Positions 7,897 to 17,073 of a stretch of 37,988 bases of DNA are shown here, in pieces. The notes below the pieces were generated by a model. That model was not told the origin of the DNA and ran no database searches. It saw nothing but the letters and a program-made list of their open reading frames with translations. Where the stretch lies: assembly GCA_016178595.1 (NCBI GenBank), contig JACOSY010000061.1, forward strand, positions 1-37,988, read 5' to 3'. Every line of letters starts with the position of its first letter. Position 1 is the first letter of the stretch. Source of the DNA: Ignavibacteria bacterium. GTDB taxonomy: Bacteria; Bacteroidota; Ignavibacteria; UBA10030; SZUA-254. Made by a program: the position numbers and the translations under genes.

Positions 7897-10337
7897 AACA
7901 ATGTTTCTACGTCTTGTTCGTGTTCTGGAGCTCGTTCGTTCTTGCACAGGAATCCCAGCCGCCGCCGGCACACGCCACGCGAGAGCGAACGTATGACGTT
8001 CTTCACTACAAGCTCAACCTCACATTCGACGTGAGAGGGAAATCGTGCCAGGGAGACGCGGCAATCATGCTCGTTCCTCTTCGTCCGGGTCTCGATACGA
8101 TCGATCTTGATGCAGCTGGGCTCAACGTAACGAGAATTACACTCGAAGATTCGAAATTGGAGTACATTCTCTCCGGCGAGACACTTGCGATCGCTCTTGG
8201 CAAGCCGTACGGCATTCACGATACACTGACGCTAAGTATCCGCTACTCCGTGACTTCACCGAAGAAGGGACTCTACTTTATCCAGCCCGACAGCGGTTAT
8301 CCAAACAAACAATGGCAGGTGTGGTCGCAAGGTGAACAGACCGACAACCATTACTGGTTTCCCTGCTATGATGCACCGAACGACAAGGCAACAAGCGAAG
8401 TTATCGCGACAGTCGACGATGGCTTCACGGCAGTCAGTAACGGGAAGCTTGTGAGCGTGAAGCACGACACCAACAACCACACTGCGACATTTCACTGGAT
8501 CGAATCAAAACCGCACGTGTCGTATCTCATCTCGGTTGCAATCGGCGAGTATGTGACTGTAAGCGATTCTTGGAACGATTGTCCTATCGATAATTATGTC
8601 TATGCACGTCAGAAAAGCGATGCGATGCGATCGTTTGGGAAGACGCCAGCGATGCTCGAGTACTTTTCATCAAAGATCGGCTACCGCTATCCATGGGAGA
8701 AATATGGACATGCGCTCGTGCACGATTTCATGTACAGCGGCCAGGAAAACGTCAGCATCTCCACGATTACCGACCGAACGATCCACGATGCCCGCGCGCA
8801 TCTCGATAACTCCAGCGACGCTCTGGTTGCACACGAGCTTGCCCATCAATGGTTCGGCGATCTTGTGTCCTTCAGGGACTGGTCGCATTCATGGTTGAGC
8901 GAGGGATTCGCGTCGTACTTCGAGATGCTCTTTCAGGAATATGACAAGGGCCGTGATGCCGGATGGAAAGAGATTTCCGATGCACAGACGGCGGTTGTGA
9001 ATTCCGACCGGTTCGATAAACGCAGGCCCACGGTCACGAACCGTTATGTGAACCCGAGCGACCTGTTCGATAATCGTATCTACCAGAAGGGTGCTTGCGT
9101 ACTGCACATGCTCCGCTTCATTCTGGGTGATGAGCTTTTCTGGAAGTCCATCAATCACTATGTCGAAAAGTTCGCGTTCAAGAATGTCGAGACGAATGAC
9201 TTCAAAATTGCGATCGAAGAAGCGACAGGATACAATCTGGATTGGTTTTTCGACGAATGGCTTTACAAGGCCGGATACCCGGAGTTCGACATCACGTCAC
9301 GATGGGACGATCAAAGTAGAACCGTTCAACTGACTGTTCGACAGGCACAACGGACGGATTCATTGACAGGAGTCTTCAGAACGCCGGTTGATATCGAAGT
9401 CTGGGTTCATGGTGAACCTGTCATATACCACGTTGAGATCACAAAGCAGAATGAGACTTTCTCTTTTCCGGCGTACCAGGAGCCGCAGCTTGTTCTGTTC
9501 GATCAAGGGAATTGGATTTTGAAGAAAGTGAATTTCCAGAAACCCATCGAGCAATGGATCTTTCAGCTTGAACACGCGCAGGAGGGAGTTGATCGGCTCA
9601 AAGCAATTGACGAACTGACGTGGGTTGCAGACTCGCTGCCGGTTCGGAAGGCGCTTGAGCATGCGATGCTTGAGGATCATTTCTCCGATGTTCGCCGCGA
9701 AGCCACATGGGCGCTCGGTGATGCAAAGAAGATCGTGGAACCGGACAGCCTGTTGCTGGCGTACGGCGATCGGGAGTCGAAAGTCCGCGTGGCGGCAGTT
9801 ACCGCGCTTCGCCAATTCCATGACGACCGTGTTCTGAAAACGCTTCGGTATGCCTTTTCAAAAGACTCCAGCTACGCTGTTGCAGCAGCTGCGCTTCGCT
9901 CACTGACATTACTCGATTCCATGCAGCGCAAGCAATACCTCGCAGAAGCATTAAAACGAGATTCGTACAATGAGGTCATTCGCTCGACGGCTCTCGATAT
10001 GTTGGCTGGCATTGGCGACGACAGCGCGCTCGAGCTTGTCAAATCCTACAGCACGTACGGCATCGAGCGGAACGTGCGCCTTCAAGCGATACGCTTGCTT
10101 GGCAAAGTATGGGGGACTCATGAGGACGTGTTCCTCTACATTCTACGATATTTGAACGATCCAAGCTTCCAGGTCAAGCGTGCACTGTTAGATGTGTTGG
10201 GAGGATCGGGGAATCCGGTAGCGCTCGGGCCGTTGAATAAATTTCTGGAACGGGAATCCGACAGCCGGCTGCTCAAGGGCGCACGGGAAGCAATTGAAAA
10301 AATCCAGCAAGCACAACACGACAAATCTGGTCACTGA
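7893..10337 (+). CDS. Exported M1-family aminopeptidase with C-terminal HEAT repeats
   Basis: This is a zinc metallopeptidase of 814 residues that would trim N-terminal residues from peptides outside the cytoplasm. The signal peptide ends at about VLAQ (residue 18). The zinc site is HELAHQW with H314, E315 and H318, and the third ligand is E337 in SEGFASYFE, giving the standard HExxH-18-E spacing. The substrate loop reads YSGQENVS (residues 281-288), a variant of the usual GAMEN with Gln in place of Met. From about residue 560 to the end are helical repeats resembling HEAT repeats (for example REATWALGDAKK). The gene overlaps rlmN by 4 bases and is followed 13 bases later by adk, so it sits in one transcription unit. 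Membership of M1 is secure; substrate preference is not readable. Confidence 0.92.
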   Translation: MKQCFYVLFVFWSSFVLAQESQPPPAHATRERTYDVLHYKLNLTFDVRGKSCQGDAAIMLVPLRPGLDTIDLDAAGLNVTRITLEDSKLEYILSGETLAIALGKPYGIHDTLTLSIRYSVTSPKKGLYFIQPDSGYPNKQWQVWSQGEQTDNHYWFPCYDAPNDKATSEVIATVDDGFTAVSNGKLVSVKHDTNNHTATFHWIESKPHVSYLISVAIGEYVTVSDSWNDCPIDNYVYARQKSDAMRSFGKTPAMLEYFSSKIGYRYPWEKYGHALVHDFMYSGQENVSISTITDRTIHDARAHLDNSSDALVAHELAHQWFGDLVSFRDWSHSWLSEGFASYFEMLFQEYDKGRDAGWKEISDAQTAVVNSDRFDKRRPTVTNRYVNPSDLFDNRIYQKGACVLHMLRFILGDELFWKSINHYVEKFAFKNVETNDFKIAIEEATGYNLDWFFDEWLYKAGYPEFDITSRWDDQSRTVQLTVRQAQRTDSLTGVFRTPVDIEVWVHGEPVIYHVEITKQNETFSFPAYQEPQLVLFDQGNWILKKVNFQKPIEQWIFQLEHAQEGVDRLKAIDELTWVADSLPVRKALEHAMLEDHFSDVRREATWALGDAKKIVEPDSLLLAYGDRESKVRVAAVTALRQFHDDRVLKTLRYAFSKDSSYAVAAAALRSLTLLDSMQRKQYLAEALKRDSYNEVIRSTALDMLAGIGDDSALELVKSYSTYGIERNVRLQAIRLLGKVWGTHEDVFLYILRYLNDPSFQVKRALLDVLGGSGNPVALGPLNKFLERESDSRLLKGAREAIEKIQQAQHDKSGH

Positions 10338-10350
10338 AGGACGATTCTTT

Positions 10351-10998
10351 ATGCGGCTGATACTCTTTGGTCCGCCCGGTGTCGGTAAAGGCACACAGGC
10401 AAAACTTCTATCCTCACGATTCCACATCCCCCATATTTCCACAGGCGACATGCTGCGTGAAGCTATTGTTGCGGAGACGGAACTCGGCAGGAAGGCAAAA
10501 GCCACCGTCGATTCCGGACAGCTCGTTTCTGACGACATCATGATCGGGATTATCCGCGATGTTTTACAGTCGGAAAAGACGAAGAACGGCTTCATCCTCG
10601 ACGGCTTTCCGCGCACGGTGCCACAGGCAAAAGCTCTTACCGATCTTCTCAAAGAGCTCCGCATCGTGCTCGAGTCTGTCATCAACATGGAAGTGAATGA
10701 TCGGGAAGTGATTGAACGGCTCGGTAAACGACTCACATGCAAGAGTTGCGGAAGGATATTTAATCTCGGCATCGATAAGCTTGCCGATCCGACGAAGTGT
10801 CCACACTGTGGAGGTGCATTATACCAGCGAGAGGATGACAAACCGGAGACGGTTGCAAAGAGGTTGAACGTGTATGCCCGGTCGACCGCGCCGGTGAAAG
10901 AGTACTACAGACAGATTGGACTTCTCACGACCGTGGATGCCTCCGGGGAGATCAATGAGGTGAACCGGCAGATTCTTGCGCTTCTCAACCGTCGTTGA
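10351..10998 (+). CDS. adk: Adenylate kinase
   Basis: This enzyme of 215 residues interconverts ATP + AMP and 2 ADP in the cytoplasm. The P-loop GPPGVGKGTQ lies at residues 7-16. The AMP-binding segment (ISTGDMLREA) and DGFPRTVPQA are both present. It is the long form with a zinc-binding lid: four Cys in the pattern CxxC...CxxC (CKSC at about 130, CPHC about 20 residues later). The start at 10351 is set by similarity (MRLILFGPPG) and by GAAGGA 9 bases upstream. An earlier in-frame ATG would overlap the peptidase gene. The stop TGA shares one base with the start of the next gene. Confidence 0.96.
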   Translation: MRLILFGPPGVGKGTQAKLLSSRFHIPHISTGDMLREAIVAETELGRKAKATVDSGQLVSDDIMIGIIRDVLQSEKTKNGFILDGFPRTVPQAKALTDLLKELRIVLESVINMEVNDREVIERLGKRLTCKSCGRIFNLGIDKLADPTKCPHCGGALYQREDDKPETVAKRLNVYARSTAPVKEYYRQIGLLTTVDASGEINEVNRQILALLNRR

Positions 10999-11765
10999 TG
11001 TTCTCCTGGCTTGAACCACAGCACCGACCTTTGATCGTTGCACACCGCGGGTCTTCCGCCAATGCGCCCGAAAATACACTTGCTGCGTTTCGCCGTGCTA
11101 TTCACGATGGTGCAGATGCGATCGAGCTTGATGTGCGGTTATCGAAAGACAACGAGCTTATTGTCTTTCATGATAGCAGGCTTGATCGGACATCCGATGG
11201 TTCAGGATATGTGCAAGATGCGACGCTCGGCGAACTGAAAGAACTGAGCGCAGGCTCTTGGTATAACAAGCGGTTCGCTCAGGAGCGGATTCCGACGCTC
11301 GCCGAGGTTTTCGAAATGTGCGGTGGGAAAGTCGGTTTGAACGTCGAAATCAAGGCAGATCGTCGGAGCCGGTGCATGGCTGAGATTGTTGAGCGATGCT
11401 GCAAGCCGATCAAACAATATCACCTCAAGCGATCAGTTCTCGTTACTTCCTTCCATCATCATTTCATCGAATATTTGAAGGAGCGGCATCCGGGGATTCC
11501 TGGAGGACTTCTCGTTCATCCGCTGAAACACGTCGCAGGCTCGACGGTAAACCTCGCTGCGAAACTTGGAGCAGAATACGTTATCGTCGGCAGCACATCG
11601 CTTCGGCAGTACGTTGTGCGTAGAGCGCATGACAGAACGTTGTTCGTAGGAGAATTCACGGTGAATACGCGGAGACGATTCGAACGTGCAGTTCGTTACG
11701 AAGTCGATACGATCATCACCAATGACCCCGCCCGGATGCAAGGGTTTCTTTCTTCCCTAAAATAG
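10998..11765 (+). CDS. Glycerophosphodiester phosphodiesterase
   Basis: This is a 255-residue GDPD-family enzyme that hydrolyses glycerophosphodiesters to glycerol-3-phosphate and an alcohol. N-terminal motifs are clear: VAHRGSSANAPENT (catalytic His and Arg), AIELDVRLSKD (metal-binding Glu and Asp) and VFHD (second catalytic His). VEIKAD follows farther on. There is no signal peptide, so it is likely cytoplasmic. The ATG overlaps the adk stop by one base (TGATG), which implies translational coupling. A TTG one codon earlier is possible but weaker. It is the last gene of the rlmN-adk run and is followed by a hairpin. Confidence 0.92.
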   Translation: MFSWLEPQHRPLIVAHRGSSANAPENTLAAFRRAIHDGADAIELDVRLSKDNELIVFHDSRLDRTSDGSGYVQDATLGELKELSAGSWYNKRFAQERIPTLAEVFEMCGGKVGLNVEIKADRRSRCMAEIVERCCKPIKQYHLKRSVLVTSFHHHFIEYLKERHPGIPGGLLVHPLKHVAGSTVNLAAKLGAEYVIVGSTSLRQYVVRRAHDRTLFVGEFTVNTRRRFERAVRYEVDTIITNDPARMQGFLSSLK

Positions 11766-11766
11766 A

Positions 11767-11790
11767 AAGCCCCCAACAGTGTGGGGGCTT
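11767..11790. terminator. Hairpin between converging genes
   Basis: AAGCCCCCA at 11767-11775 pairs with TGGGGGCTT at 11782-11790 around a 6-base loop. Read on the minus strand it is followed by a T-rich run (CTTTCTATTTT), so it should terminate the leftward lipoprotein transcript. It may also serve the rightward phosphodiesterase transcript, though that side lacks a strong T-run. Confidence 0.7.
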
Positions 11791-11817
11791 AATGCTGAGT
11801 GGTACGACAGTGAATTC

Positions 11818-12384
11818 TTACTTCTTCGCCTTTGTGTACACCTGTGTATAAAGCTTTAGATTTACGGTGAAGTGGAGGTTCGTACCGTTTACATTCCCGA
11901 ACGCGCGCACTGTTACCGATGAGGGTGGCGTATCTGATTGAAGCTCCTGGAGGAGATTGACCAAATATGTTACACCGACCGAGTTGAAAACAAACCCGGA
12001 AATAGTATTATCGAAAATGGACCGCTCTGATGTAAATGCGGAGAATGGAACATTGCTGATGGTGAATAAGGGATTGCCATCAACAGTCGCTGAGCCAGAG
12101 ACTTTTGTTGTATCACTGGTTCCGTCAGTGAGGCTGTCTATTTGAAGCGTGATGTTGAATACTTTGATTGAGTCTACTGCTTTATCAATCGAGCTCAGGA
12201 CATCTGCAATGTTTAGTGTTCTGGACTCATCGAATGTCGTTCCGCTAGTGCCCTCAACGCGGAGTTTGGCACTCAACGGCGATCCGTCAAAAAGTAGCGG
12301 GTTGACTCCAACGTCACAGCCGGTGACGAACGCCCCAGCCAGAACGAGAATGACGCCAATCAATACAACGCAGAACGTTTTCAT
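11818..12384 (-). CDS. Predicted lipoprotein of unknown function
   Basis: This 188-residue protein has a lipoprotein signal. A hydrophobic stretch ends FVTGC, with Cys at residue 23 as the likely lipidated residue. The rest is rich in Ser, Thr and Val and is predicted to be mostly beta-strand, with no family I recognise. AAGGAA lies upstream of the ATG. It follows the outer-membrane-like gene by 30 bases on the same strand, so the two are probably co-transcribed and may act together in the envelope. A shared function is only inferred. Confidence 0.75.
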   Translation of the reverse strand: MKTFCVVLIGVILVLAGAFVTGCDVGVNPLLFDGSPLSAKLRVEGTSGTTFDESRTLNIADVLSSIDKAVDSIKVFNITLQIDSLTDGTSDTTKVSGSATVDGNPLFTISNVPFSAFTSERSIFDNTISGFVFNSVGVTYLVNLLQELQSDTPPSSVTVRAFGNVNGTNLHFTVNLKLYTQVYTKAKK

Positions 12385-12414
12385 GAGTATTCCTTTCAGA
12401 GTGGAAAATATTTT

Positions 12415-13314
12415 TTAGAGTCCGAATCCTATGCCAGCGCTGGCGACGGTGACCTTCCCGACATTAATGTCGGCATTCAAATGGAGGATGACGAGGTTGA
12501 GGCTGAGGCCCGCTGTCGCACGAATCTTGTTCTCGCCGTCGATGTCGAGATTCACTACCGTAGGTGGGTTTGAGCCGGTATAGGTGTAACTCAATGACAT
12601 TGTCGAAGTTTCGTACTGAACACCGCCATAGAGTGTGGCGACAGAATACGACTTGCTGATTTGTGCACCGATGTTGAACGCCTTCGCACTGAAGATATCG
12701 CCGATGTCAAGCTTCTGATAGCAAACGCTTGCAGCGAGATCGGCGGGGAATGTCGGGAGGTAACGGCTGATGCTGTGGCGTACGCCGATGCCGAAGAGCG
12801 TAACTTTCGGGAAGTCGTCATGTTCGGGAAGTGGGACATATCGAAGGACGGCCTGCGTTCCAAAAATATTACCGACAGTCAATTGAGGCGAAAGGAATGG
12901 GACAAAACTTGTCTTCACCTGACCGTTCTGATAATGATACTCCATGCCTGGAACAGGACCCTGGACAATTGCGCCAAGATCACCAAAAACCGTTGCTGTC
13001 TGAACAGGATACTGAGGGTACGGTGGATCGGGCGCAGCGGCTGTGTATGTTTTCTCTGCATCACCGATGAGTGTGCCCATGGCAACAAGGCGGACGTTGA
13101 GGTATAACCCCGATTCGCCGATTTCCGCCGAGTTGTAGAGTCCAGAATTCATATTTGCCCCAAAAGCATTGACAAATGGTTGCACGTACCCGCGCACGTT
13201 GTCAGACGAAATTTGTTTGACAGCATCCTCGAACGGGTTCTGAGCACGGATAGTCGTTGTCCCCAGCAGTAGAATGCCGACGAAAAATAACAGGAAGCGA
13301 TGTGCATAAGTCAT
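12415..13314 (-). CDS. DUF6588-like outer-membrane beta-barrel protein
   Basis: This exported protein of 299 residues has a signal peptide ending TIRAQ and a body of alternating hydrophobic and polar strands with frequent Gly and aromatic residues. It ends ASAGIGFGL, like a beta-barrel terminal strand. The arrangement (an N-terminal QPFVNAFGANMNSGLYNSA segment and a long barrel) recalls the DUF6588 family of Bacteroidota, a tentative match from memory. The start at 13314 (MTYAHRF) was chosen because GAAGGAGAT sits just before it; an ATG 16 codons earlier lacks a ribosome site and would spoil the signal peptide. It probably heads a two-gene unit with the lipoprotein. Confidence 0.75.
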   Translation of the reverse strand: MTYAHRFLLFFVGILLLGTTTIRAQNPFEDAVKQISSDNVRGYVQPFVNAFGANMNSGLYNSAEIGESGLYLNVRLVAMGTLIGDAEKTYTAAAPDPPYPQYPVQTATVFGDLGAIVQGPVPGMEYHYQNGQVKTSFVPFLSPQLTVGNIFGTQAVLRYVPLPEHDDFPKVTLFGIGVRHSISRYLPTFPADLAASVCYQKLDIGDIFSAKAFNIGAQISKSYSVATLYGGVQYETSTMSLSYTYTGSNPPTVVNLDIDGENKIRATAGLSLNLVILHLNADINVGKVTVASAGIGFGL

Positions 13315-13388
13315 GGCATCTCCTTCAAAATTGTGTGCTCGTAAGGTATCGAAATGAAACAATTAAATCAACTATGGACTGACTGTGG

Positions 13389-13402
13389 GTGACTCTTGTC
13401 AC
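13389..13402. promoter_or_regulatory. CRP/FNR-like palindrome in divergent promoter region
   Basis: GTGA-N6-TCAC (GTGACTCTTGTCAC) is a perfect dyad in the 191-base gap between the divergent outer-membrane gene and the TPR-CHAT gene. The half-sites match the CRP/FNR superfamily consensus. A second palindrome, ATTCATGAAT, follows at 13406-13415. No such regulator is encoded in the window, so this is only a candidate operator. Confidence 0.3.
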
Positions 13403-13463
13403 GCAATTCATGAATCGGAAGCGGGCAAAGAAGCGTCAACTGTTGTTGGCGATACGTCTGGCA

Positions 13464-13492
13464 TTGTATGTTTGAGACGACTTTGGTATATT
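13464..13492 (+). promoter_or_regulatory. Putative promoter of the TPR-CHAT gene
   Basis: TTGTAT at 13464-13469, a 17-base spacer and TATATT at 13487-13492 resemble a primary-sigma promoter. The ATG follows after 13 bases, giving a leader of only a few bases. No clear ribosome site is visible before the ATG. Confidence 0.35.
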
Positions 13493-13505
13493 CCAACCAT
13501 TTCCT

Positions 13506-16142
13506 ATGAAGCGAATGACCTATTATCGAATACGTTTACATCGAGGAGTCTATCTCCTGCCACTCATCCTTCTCGTCTGTTTGTGCCTGTTGCTTGCTGG
13601 CTGTGGGTCGAACGAGGAAGAGAAGCTTCGCGATGCCGCCAGTCGTGCTGCGAAGGCACAGGAATTGTTCGACGCTGAACAATACAGCCAGGCGTTTCTT
13701 TACATCAAGGAGGCAATAGCGATGAACGTGGGAATCTCAAATGATACCGCTCTTGCTGAAAACGATCTCCTTGCAGCGCGCTGCCAGCGACAACTTGGTG
13801 AATACGATGCTGCGCTTGCCAGTTACCAGAGTGCAGTCCAGCGTTCACATGGGCTTTCTGATAGAAACCGCGAACGAAAAGCGCTCATCGCACTTGCAGA
13901 GTTCCACTCATTGATGAGTCGTGATAACGATGCACTCACAATCGCAGCGGATGCGGCGACATCTGCAAAACTCTTCGCGAACGTCGAAGATGCATACAGA
14001 GCAATGACGATAGTTGCGACTGTATGCCACAAGCTCCAACGATACGATAAGGAAGTCAAAACTCTCGAAGAGTTGCTCGTTCTTGATAGCCTCAGCCGGA
14101 AAGAGCGAGATAGAAACCATCTTTACGCATTGCTTTTCCGGGCAGCAACATCGGCGAATAAGGGCATCCGATCGAACGATGTGTTCAATCGCTGGCTCAG
14201 CGCATCCAAGCGCACCAGCGATGACCGAGGACTCGGTACGGCATATTACGAACTCGGGCGCTACTACGCAACAGCGAACCGGCCGGATAGTGCACTCCGT
14301 TCCTTCTCAATTGCTCTTGAAAAACTCTCCAGCGTGGATGACCGGCTTCTCCAGGCTGATGTTTGGACAGCCATCGGGTATGCCGCTTACAATCAACACC
14401 AATATGAGAACGCCAGGACGTATTTTTCCAATGCTCTTGAGCGCACGGGGCAGCTCGGCGGATTTGCACCAACGCAACTCCTTCGCCTTTCTATTCTTTC
14501 GTGCGAATGGAAACTCAATAGCGCAAGCCCATCGCAGGAATACCTGGCGCATATCTTTGCACTAAGAGATTCTTGCAAGCGTAATGGTTTCTGGCGCGGT
14601 GAAGCGTTTACGCTCATTTTGAGCGGTATGGTCCACGAGAAATTCAACGATCAAGCCTCAGCCATTCAATCCTCTCGAGAAGCATTGCGCATCATCGATC
14701 GAACAGTGCCTGGTGCCGAGACCGACGAGCGGGACTTTGCAGATGTATTTTTTGCGGGCGAGAGGACCGACTGGTATAGCACGTGCGTGCAGCTCGAATG
14801 TGCACGAGGGAATGCCGACAGTGCCTTTACGGTTCTGGAGCAAAAGAACCTTCGCGATCTCATAGATTTCTTCTCGCGGACAAACCTGAAGACGCCGGAC
14901 GCAAAAATCAATCAGTCGATTGAAAACGTCGAGTGGCAGTATAATGAAATACGATTGAATGAGCGTGATGTACTCGATGAATTGCGCCGCTACGGCCGAA
15001 AGTCGGACGACCGATTGAATTCACTCGTGAATCGTTATGCTCAGCACCGTGAAAATCTCACAAAATGCATTCAGGCTTTGCAAGAAGTGAGTCCGAATTT
15101 TGGCAGGTTATTCTCCCTGGAGCCACTCACCGTCCGATCAATTCGCAAGACACTTCCTGCACAGAGTGTCCTTGTTGAATTTGCGCCAACGGCAAATACT
15201 CTTTATAGCATCATCATCCGACCCGATACCGCGTACGTCCGAAAAACAAACGCGACAAGCCAGTACCTCTCGTCAGTCATCCGAGATTATATGCAGCTTA
15301 TGGGCGAGCTTCGCCTCACAACGTATGGTCTGAGGATGAGCGAGCCTGCCGCTCTCAAGCGCATCAATGAACTATCTTCCGTTCTACACACACTCCTTAT
15401 AGCTCCCATTCTATCCGATATTCGTAATGCGCAAAAACTCTATGTCGTGTTGCCGGAGGAATTCGAATGGCTTCCGGTGCACACGCTCCGCGGCGAAGGG
15501 GGTGCACTGGGCGAGCGGGTCAATGTCAGTTACCTGCCGACTGCATCGGCGCTTCTTTTCCAGCAGCACCAGGAACGATGGGCGAAGAAGATTGTTGGCG
15601 TGGGTCATCCGGGTACGACAGGATGGGATGTCGAGTACGAATTGAAAGACATCCGCAGTTTCTTCGACGGAGTCGGTCTTCTCTTCGATACTGCGGCAAC
15701 ACTGAACCATCTGGTGGATTCTACATACGATGTGCTGCATATTGCTGCGGAGTTCTACCTCGACCGTGCAGTACCCGAGAAATCGCACGCGGTTCTCGCG
15801 GATGAAGCAAGACCGGTGGGATTACGAAACGTCCAGCTTGGGGAGATGCTGAAAATTCCGGCGCCGCAGACACTTGTCTTCAGCAATATCTCGGCCACGC
15901 CCGGCGGGTTGTCGCGCTATGCACCGCTTGCATTTCTGGCAAATGGCACTCGAACGGTGATTGCGTCGATGTGGCAAGGGGACCGTCGAGCAAAGAAAGC
16001 GTTCGGCGAAGGACTCTATACGAATTTATTTGGCGCGGTGCCAGCAGGCGAAGCATATTATCGGGCGATAGTCGGGATGGCAAAGCGCGATGAAATGTCG
16101 CACGTCCAACGTTGGGGAATGTACTACCAGTTCGGGAAGTAG
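13506..16142 (+). CDS. TPR-CHAT lipoprotein with a degenerate (pseudo-)caspase site
   Basis: This 878-residue protein has a lipobox (LLAGC, Cys33), so it is probably anchored to a membrane. TPR-like helical repeats run from about residue 40 to 420, and a coiled helical linker extends to about 540. A C-terminal CHAT domain (caspase HetF-associated) covers about 550-875. The CHAT fold is recognisable from SVLVEFAPT, ILSDIRNAQKLYVVLPEEFEWLP, VSYLPTASALL and VIASMWQGD. In active CHAT proteases the catalytic His lies in a motif like LHIATHG and the Cys in VLSACxTG. Here those positions read LHIAAEF (744-750) and VFSNISAT (791-798), so both catalytic residues appear to be lost. This suggests a binding or scaffold role. 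Start: ATG 13506; an ATG three codons later is also possible. It converges on the next gene with one base between the stops. Confidence 0.88.
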   Translation: MKRMTYYRIRLHRGVYLLPLILLVCLCLLLAGCGSNEEEKLRDAASRAAKAQELFDAEQYSQAFLYIKEAIAMNVGISNDTALAENDLLAARCQRQLGEYDAALASYQSAVQRSHGLSDRNRERKALIALAEFHSLMSRDNDALTIAADAATSAKLFANVEDAYRAMTIVATVCHKLQRYDKEVKTLEELLVLDSLSRKERDRNHLYALLFRAATSANKGIRSNDVFNRWLSASKRTSDDRGLGTAYYELGRYYATANRPDSALRSFSIALEKLSSVDDRLLQADVWTAIGYAAYNQHQYENARTYFSNALERTGQLGGFAPTQLLRLSILSCEWKLNSASPSQEYLAHIFALRDSCKRNGFWRGEAFTLILSGMVHEKFNDQASAIQSSREALRIIDRTVPGAETDERDFADVFFAGERTDWYSTCVQLECARGNADSAFTVLEQKNLRDLIDFFSRTNLKTPDAKINQSIENVEWQYNEIRLNERDVLDELRRYGRKSDDRLNSLVNRYAQHRENLTKCIQALQEVSPNFGRLFSLEPLTVRSIRKTLPAQSVLVEFAPTANTLYSIIIRPDTAYVRKTNATSQYLSSVIRDYMQLMGELRLTTYGLRMSEPAALKRINELSSVLHTLLIAPILSDIRNAQKLYVVLPEEFEWLPVHTLRGEGGALGERVNVSYLPTASALLFQQHQERWAKKIVGVGHPGTTGWDVEYELKDIRSFFDGVGLLFDTAATLNHLVDSTYDVLHIAAEFYLDRAVPEKSHAVLADEARPVGLRNVQLGEMLKIPAPQTLVFSNISATPGGLSRYAPLAFLANGTRTVIASMWQGDRRAKKAFGEGLYTNLFGAVPAGEAYYRAIVGMAKRDEMSHVQRWGMYYQFGK

Positions 16143-16143
16143 C

Positions 16144-17040
16144 CTACCAGCTCCGTTTCACTTTGACGCTGCCGAGTCCGGCGTCAATGCGAATGTTCAT
16201 CCTCCCCGGTGCACTCCGGTAGTTCGGACTAAAGTAGTTGTTCTCTCCTTGCTCGGTAAAACTGCGGTCAAGGTTGATGTGTGCGAGGAGACTTTTCTCG
16301 TAAATGACTTTCACGCCAATATTTTCCGGCACACGGACGACGAGCGAACCGAGTCCGACTTCAATATCAACATCGACCTCCTTCTTCAACTCGCCGCTGA
16401 AATCGAGCGTGTAGCTACCAACTCCTCCTTCAAACTTGAGATGGTTGAAGTTTGCGTTGCAGAGGCCCTCGCCATCGAACTTGCTCAGGCCGGACTCGAT
16501 CGTCAAATCTTCGATCACATTCTTATTCGGCTTATTGAACTGTAAGGAAACCGAGCTCGCACCAGCCGACAATTTCAAGTCCTTCACATTCAAGCCTGTC
16601 ATATCGAAGTCACCCTTTCCCAGTCCGAGTCCCAGCTCGAATGAAATCGGTATTCCGTCAGGAAAACGCATCTCCCACGTATTCGACTTGAAGCCTTCAA
16701 AGTTGATGGAATGCTTCTTCGCATGCGACCTCACATCAGCACTCGTGTTCACCTCGAGATAACCAACCTCGTCCCGTACCGTGTAGTTGATGTAATCGCC
16801 GAGGTCGTTGCCTCTGTCAGTATCAATGTCAGAATCGAAGGCAAAGTGAGGTCTCCCACGCGCAATGGAAACATCGCCGAAACCGGCATCGATAGTCACT
16901 TTCATCTCTCGTTCGTTTGTGATTGGAATTTCCTTGTGAAAGTGTTGGGAAGAGAAGAACGAGAAACCACCGAGTACAATAACGAGTAGAGCGAGCGAAA
17001 GGATAAGAATATAGAGAAACTTCGGCGTCATGGATTTCAC
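16144..17040 (-). CDS. Membrane-anchored toast-rack (LiaF-like/DUF2154-type) protein
   Basis: This 298-residue protein has one N-terminal membrane helix (about residues 8-30) followed by a long exported beta-rich region. The region has repeating GLGLGKG, GGVGSYTLDFSG, VGLGSLVVRVPE and DAGLGSVKVKR turns. This is the right-handed beta-solenoid pattern of toast-rack/LiaF-like proteins, some of which regulate cell-envelope stress systems. It begins 33 bases after the ECF sigma factor on the same strand, so it is likely co-transcribed. It could be that sigma factor's membrane partner or target (inference). No zinc-finger anti-sigma motif is seen. An ATG three codons downstream is an alternative start. 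Confidence 0.8.
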   Translation of the reverse strand: MKSMTPKFLYILILSLALLVIVLGGFSFFSSQHFHKEIPITNEREMKVTIDAGFGDVSIARGRPHFAFDSDIDTDRGNDLGDYINYTVRDEVGYLEVNTSADVRSHAKKHSINFEGFKSNTWEMRFPDGIPISFELGLGLGKGDFDMTGLNVKDLKLSAGASSVSLQFNKPNKNVIEDLTIESGLSKFDGEGLCNANFNHLKFEGGVGSYTLDFSGELKKEVDVDIEVGLGSLVVRVPENIGVKVIYEKSLLAHINLDRSFTEQGENNYFSPNYRSAPGRMNIRIDAGLGSVKVKRSW

Positions 17041-17073
17041 CTACTCCCTATACGGCGTCCGTGGAATATTGTT

